Of a stretch of DNA of 8,042 nucleotides, positions 5,097-8,042 are shown piece after piece. Positions within the stretch are counted from its first letter, which is position 1. Every line of letters starts with the position of its first letter. The notes below the pieces were generated by a model. It did no database searches. It was given only the letters and a program-made list of their open reading frames with translations, and was not told the origin of the DNA. This DNA comes from Desulfobacterales bacterium (GTDB lineage: Bacteria > Desulfobacterota > Desulfobacteria > Desulfobacterales > ETH-SRB1): assembly GCA_030017395.1 (NCBI GenBank), contig JASEIZ010000092.1, positions 1 to 8,042 on the forward strand. Reading direction: 5' to 3'. The position numbers and the translations under genes are program-made.

Positions 5097-6461
5097 ATGG
5101 CAAACTTATTTACGGTCAAAGATTCCCCGCAGCTTGTCGAAGCAAAGCAGAAATCCCGTTCCAGCGGAGTTGCAGGGAGTTTCAACTTTATTGCTGATTT
5201 TCATGTCCATTCTAAATTTTCAAGAGCTACTGCAAAAAATCTTGATCTTGAAAACCTCTATATTGCAGCTCAATTAAAAGGGATTACAGTTGTTGGAACA
5301 GGTGATTTTACACATCCCGGCTGGTTTGCGGAAATAAAGGAAAAATTAGAGCCGGCAGAGCAAGGGCTTTTTAAATTAAAAAAAGAAATCGCAGGGGAAT
5401 GCGACAAAAAGGTCCCGTTATCCTGCCACGGCAAGGTTCGTTTTATTCTGGTTTCTGAAATCAGCAATATCTATAAAAAAAATAATAAAACCCGTAAAAA
5501 TCATAACCTTGTATTTGTTCCTGATCTGAATATTGCCGATAAGTTTAATTCAAAGCTGGATAAGATCGGAAATATTAAGTCTGATGGAAGGCCTATACTT
5601 GGGCTTGATGCAAGAAATCTTCTTGAAATACTGCTTGAGACATCCGCCAGATCTTTTTTGATTCCTGCTCATATATGGACGCCTTGGTTTTCTGTTCTTG
5701 GATCAAAGACAGGATTTAATTCTATCCTTGAATGTTTCGGGGATCTTACTCCTCATATATTTGCCGCTGAAACAGGCCTTTCATCCGATCCGCCGATGAA
5801 CTGGCGTGTGTCCGGCCTTGACAACCTTACCCTTGTATCAAATTCAGATGCCCACTCTCCGTTAAAACTCGGTAGGGAGGCAAATCTTTTCAACACAGAC
5901 CTCTCGTATTCCGCAATAAGAGAGGCAATAGAGACGGGTGATAACAAGCAATTCTCAGGCACCTTTGAATTTTATCCTGAAGAAGGAAAATATCATCTGG
6001 ACGGACACCGCAAATGCTCTGTTTGTCTTTGGCCCCAGGAAACCTTAAAAAATAAAGGGACATGTCCGGTTTGCGGGAAATCTTTGACCGTCGGAGTATT
6101 ATACCGTGTTGAAGAGCTCGCGGATCGGTCTGAAAATGAAAAACCGAAAAGAATCCGCCCTTATTACAGCATAGTTCCTCTCGTTAATATTTTATCGGAA
6201 ATATTAAAGGTCAGCCATGGGTCAAAAAAAGTCATGAATAATTACAATGCAGCGCTTGATATTCTTGGCCCCGAATTGAACATACTTCACAAACTGGAAC
6301 CAAAGACCATTGATAAGGCCGGCATTCCGCTGCTTGGCGAAGCTGTAAAAAGGATGCGAAGGGGAGAAATCGATATTGCCCCCGGATATGATGGTGAGTT
6401 TGGCCGCGTGCAGATATTTAAAGATTTCTCACTTCAAAAAAATCCGCCTGATAGGCGCTAA
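5097..6461 (+). CDS. Endonuclease Q-like PHP-domain nuclease with zinc ribbon
   Basis: A 454-residue homologue of endonuclease Q, known from Thermococcales and some bacteria, which nicks DNA 5' of deaminated bases (hypoxanthine, uracil, xanthine) and abasic sites. PHP-domain metal residues are visible: D34, H36 and H38 in ADFHVHS, D70 and H73 in GTGDFTHPGW, E121 in VSEISNIY, H192 in PAHIWTPWFS, E225 in AAETGLSSDPP, and D251 and H253 in SNSDAHSP. A four-cysteine zinc site follows (C307, C310, C323, C326), then GVLYRVEELADR and a C-terminal domain (about 350-454) with GIPLLGEAVKRMRRGEI and PGYDGEFG. Such proteins are often labelled UvrD helicase by transfer from fusion proteins; no helicase motifs exist here. 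ATG 5097 leaves about 30 unusual residues before the PHP domain, but no other standard start lies in frame closer to it. Preceded by the HsdR-N gene, followed 22 bases on by glycogen phosphorylase. Confidence 0.87.
   Translation: MANLFTVKDSPQLVEAKQKSRSSGVAGSFNFIADFHVHSKFSRATAKNLDLENLYIAAQLKGITVVGTGDFTHPGWFAEIKEKLEPAEQGLFKLKKEIAGECDKKVPLSCHGKVRFILVSEISNIYKKNNKTRKNHNLVFVPDLNIADKFNSKLDKIGNIKSDGRPILGLDARNLLEILLETSARSFLIPAHIWTPWFSVLGSKTGFNSILECFGDLTPHIFAAETGLSSDPPMNWRVSGLDNLTLVSNSDAHSPLKLGREANLFNTDLSYSAIREAIETGDNKQFSGTFEFYPEEGKYHLDGHRKCSVCLWPQETLKNKGTCPVCGKSLTVGVLYRVEELADRSENEKPKRIRPYYSIVPLVNILSEILKVSHGSKKVMNNYNAALDILGPELNILHKLEPKTIDKAGIPLLGEAVKRMRRGEIDIAPGYDGEFGRVQIFKDFSLQKNPPDRR
5122..5136 (-). 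repeat. Inverted partner of the 4448-4462 GC-rich repeat, inside the endonuclease N-terminus
   Basis: ATTCCCCGCAGCTTG is, read on the other strand, a 13/15 match to bases 4448-4462. It falls in the part of the endonuclease Q-like frame that encodes the non-conserved N-terminal extension, so either a repeat has become coding or this stretch is really untranslated leader. Confidence 0.35.
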
Positions 6462-6483
6462 GTTAATAATTTGGGGAATAGAA

Positions 6484-8042
6484 ATGCATACAAAAAATAA
6501 TAAAAAATTGTCGGGAGAAATATCCAAACTTCAGGATTCGATTCGCTACCAACTTAAATATTCGGTTGGAAAATTATGGGAAAAAGCATCTAAGAAAGAT
6601 CTTTTAAATGCGGTCTCTCTTGCAGTAAGGGAAAGAATGATTGACAACATGTTTGAAACAGAGAAACGTTATCAAAAGAATGATGCGAAAAGGCTTTATT
6701 ATCTTTCTATGGAATATTTAATAGGACGCTCTTTAGGCAACAATCTATATAATCTAAAAATGTTTGATGTTTGCAAAGAAGCTCTAATGGATATGGGTAT
6801 CCATTTAGAAGATCTGATAGAAGTCGAACATGATGCAGCTTTAGGAAATGGGGGCCTTGGTCGCTTAGCCGCATGTTTTCTTGACTCACTGGCGACGTTG
6901 GATATGCCGGGTTTTGGTTACGGAATAAATTATGAGTTTGGTCTTTTTAAACAGCACATTAGTAATGGATATCAAAAAGAGAAACCTGATCAATGGTTTT
7001 CCAACGAATCACCCTGGTTGATAGATAGACCAGAGGACTCCTGTATGATTCCTATTTATGGCAAAATCGAACATGCTGAAGACAGAAATGGTGATTACAA
7101 TCCAATGTGGATGGATTGGAAGCTGATGATTGGTGTTCCTCATAATATGCCGATTGTGGGTTACGGCGGCAGTACTGTTAATTATTTAAGGTTATTTTCA
7201 GCCCGGTCTTCAGATGAGTTTGATATGCAGATATTTAATGAGGGTGATTATCTTAAGGCAGTTAAACAGAAAGTATCGTCGGAAACGATTTCAAAAGTTC
7301 TTTATCCGGCAGATAGTAGAGAGACCGGCAAAGAGCTAAGACTTGTCCAAGAATATTTTCTGGTTGCATGTTCAATAAAAGATATAATCAGGCGTTATTT
7401 GAAAAACCATGATTCATTCGACAGCTTCTCTGACAAGGTTGCCATCCAGTTGAATGATACCCATCCTGCTCTTACTATAGCTGAATTAATGAGAACATTA
7501 ATAGATGAAAAAAGTTTGTCCTGGGAAAAAGCCTGGGATATTACCCAGGCGACTATAGGTTATACTAATCATACTTTGATGCCCGAGGCATTAGAAAAAT
7601 GGCCTGTTGGCCTCCTGGAATATGTATTACCCAGGCATTTACAGATAATTTATGAAATTAACAACCGCTTCCTTAATTATGTGTCCGTCAGATTTCCTAA
7701 TGATTCCAAACGGCTAAGCAATATGTCCATAATTGAAGAAAAAAACTCTAAGCAGGTGCGTATGGCATATCTTTCAATTGTCGGCAGTCATTCAGTTAAC
7801 GGGGTTTCCACTCTTCATTCAGAGCTTTTGAAGACTTCTCTGGTTCCTGACTTTTATGAATTATGGCCTGAACGATTTAACAATAAAACAAATGGTGTTT
7901 CTCCAAGAAAATGGCTTAACAATTCCAATCGATTATTATCTGAACTTTTTAAAAAAACAATAGGCGAAGATTGGATTACAAACCTATACAAACTTAAAGA
8001 ACTTGAAAATTATGCGGAAGACACTTCATTTCAGGAAGAATT
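6484..8042 (+). CDS. glgP: Glycogen/starch phosphorylase, 3' end outside the window
   Basis: The first 519 codons of a glycogen phosphorylase (GT35 family, usually about 800-850 residues), in one unbroken frame to the window edge. The enzyme releases glucose 1-phosphate from alpha-1,4-glucans with phosphate and pyridoxal phosphate in the cytoplasm. Family blocks in order: YYLSMEYLIGRSLGNNL (72-88), DAALGNGGLGRLAACFLDSLATLDMPGFGYG (about 117-147), YEFGLFKQ (150-157), QLNDTHPAL (322-330), GYTNHTLMPEALEKWP (359-374), VGSHSVNGVSTLHSE (433-447) and TNGVSPRKWL (469-478). The PLP-binding lysine region lies beyond the edge. The start ATG has a strong GGGGA (6473-6477) six bases upstream. It follows the endonuclease Q-like gene by 22 bases and may be cotranscribed, although functionally unrelated. 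Base composition looks more AT-rich than its neighbours. Confidence 0.97.
   Translation, partial: MHTKNNKKLSGEISKLQDSIRYQLKYSVGKLWEKASKKDLLNAVSLAVRERMIDNMFETEKRYQKNDAKRLYYLSMEYLIGRSLGNNLYNLKMFDVCKEALMDMGIHLEDLIEVEHDAALGNGGLGRLAACFLDSLATLDMPGFGYGINYEFGLFKQHISNGYQKEKPDQWFSNESPWLIDRPEDSCMIPIYGKIEHAEDRNGDYNPMWMDWKLMIGVPHNMPIVGYGGSTVNYLRLFSARSSDEFDMQIFNEGDYLKAVKQKVSSETISKVLYPADSRETGKELRLVQEYFLVACSIKDIIRRYLKNHDSFDSFSDKVAIQLNDTHPALTIAELMRTLIDEKSLSWEKAWDITQATIGYTNHTLMPEALEKWPVGLLEYVLPRHLQIIYEINNRFLNYVSVRFPNDSKRLSNMSIIEEKNSKQVRMAYLSIVGSHSVNGVSTLHSELLKTSLVPDFYELWPERFNNKTNGVSPRKWLNNSNRLLSELFKKTIGEDWITNLYKLKELENYAEDTSFQEE

Noticed and set aside
6436..6457. Hairpin (CGCCT/AGGCG, 3-base loop) followed on the minus strand by seven T residues, like a leftward terminator
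   Set aside because: The stem is only 5 bp, it lies within the last codons of the rightward endonuclease gene, and no leftward gene lies to its right in the window; probably chance.
5097..6461. UvrD/Rep helicase annotation for the PHP protein
   Set aside because: No Walker A or other helicase motif is visible; the PHP motifs and zinc site fit endonuclease Q.

Overview
The window looks like an ordinary chromosomal stretch of a bacterium of moderate-to-low G+C content. Gene content points to an anaerobic Desulfobacterota-type organism: several YkgJ-type cysteine-cluster proteins, an endonuclease Q/PHP protein next to a lone HsdR-N domain, a dGTPase-like HD hydrolase and a glycogen phosphorylase. 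The lineage is inferred from protein style only. There is no rRNA, tRNA, CRISPR array, transposase, integrase or phage gene.

Layout. Bases 1-189 are non-coding, with a short 10-bp-period repeat (CACAGAT type) and a possible -10 box. A YkgJ-family protein (190-936, +) is followed by an imperfect palindromic repeat (951-1006) and a short-chain dehydrogenase/reductase homologue with altered catalytic residues (1029-1844, +). Four bases further on, the SDR meets the end of a leftward operon read from about 4360 down to 1849: a dGTPase-like HD phosphohydrolase (4359-3304), a second type of YkgJ protein (about 3236-2643) and a third YkgJ protein (2631-1849). That last protein is a clear paralogue of the first one. 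All three cysteine-cluster proteins carry eight matching cysteines.

A 126-base divergent intergenic region (4360-4485) separates the leftward operon from a rightward run: an orphan HsdR N-terminal-like (PD-(D/E)XK type) domain protein (4486-5016), an endonuclease Q-like PHP/zinc-ribbon protein (5097-6461) and a glycogen phosphorylase that runs off the right edge (6484 to beyond 8042). The 80-base leader between the HsdR-N gene and the endonuclease gene holds two adjacent perfect hairpins. Related GC-rich 15-mers lie in inverted orientation on the two sides of the HsdR-N gene.

Working together. The divergent pair of units around 4360-4485 puts a dNTP-hydrolase-type enzyme, a nuclease-fold domain and a deaminated-base endonuclease side by side. 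This may be a small nucleotide-pool/DNA-quality neighbourhood, but housekeeping genes that are neighbours by chance are just as possible. The YkgJ proteins are metal or Fe-S binding by pattern; their substrates are unknown. Glycogen phosphorylase belongs to storage-carbohydrate breakdown and has no evident link to its neighbours. I do not see a clear-cut new system. The best leads are the degenerate SDR between two YkgJ paralogues and the HsdR-N/EndoQ pair.
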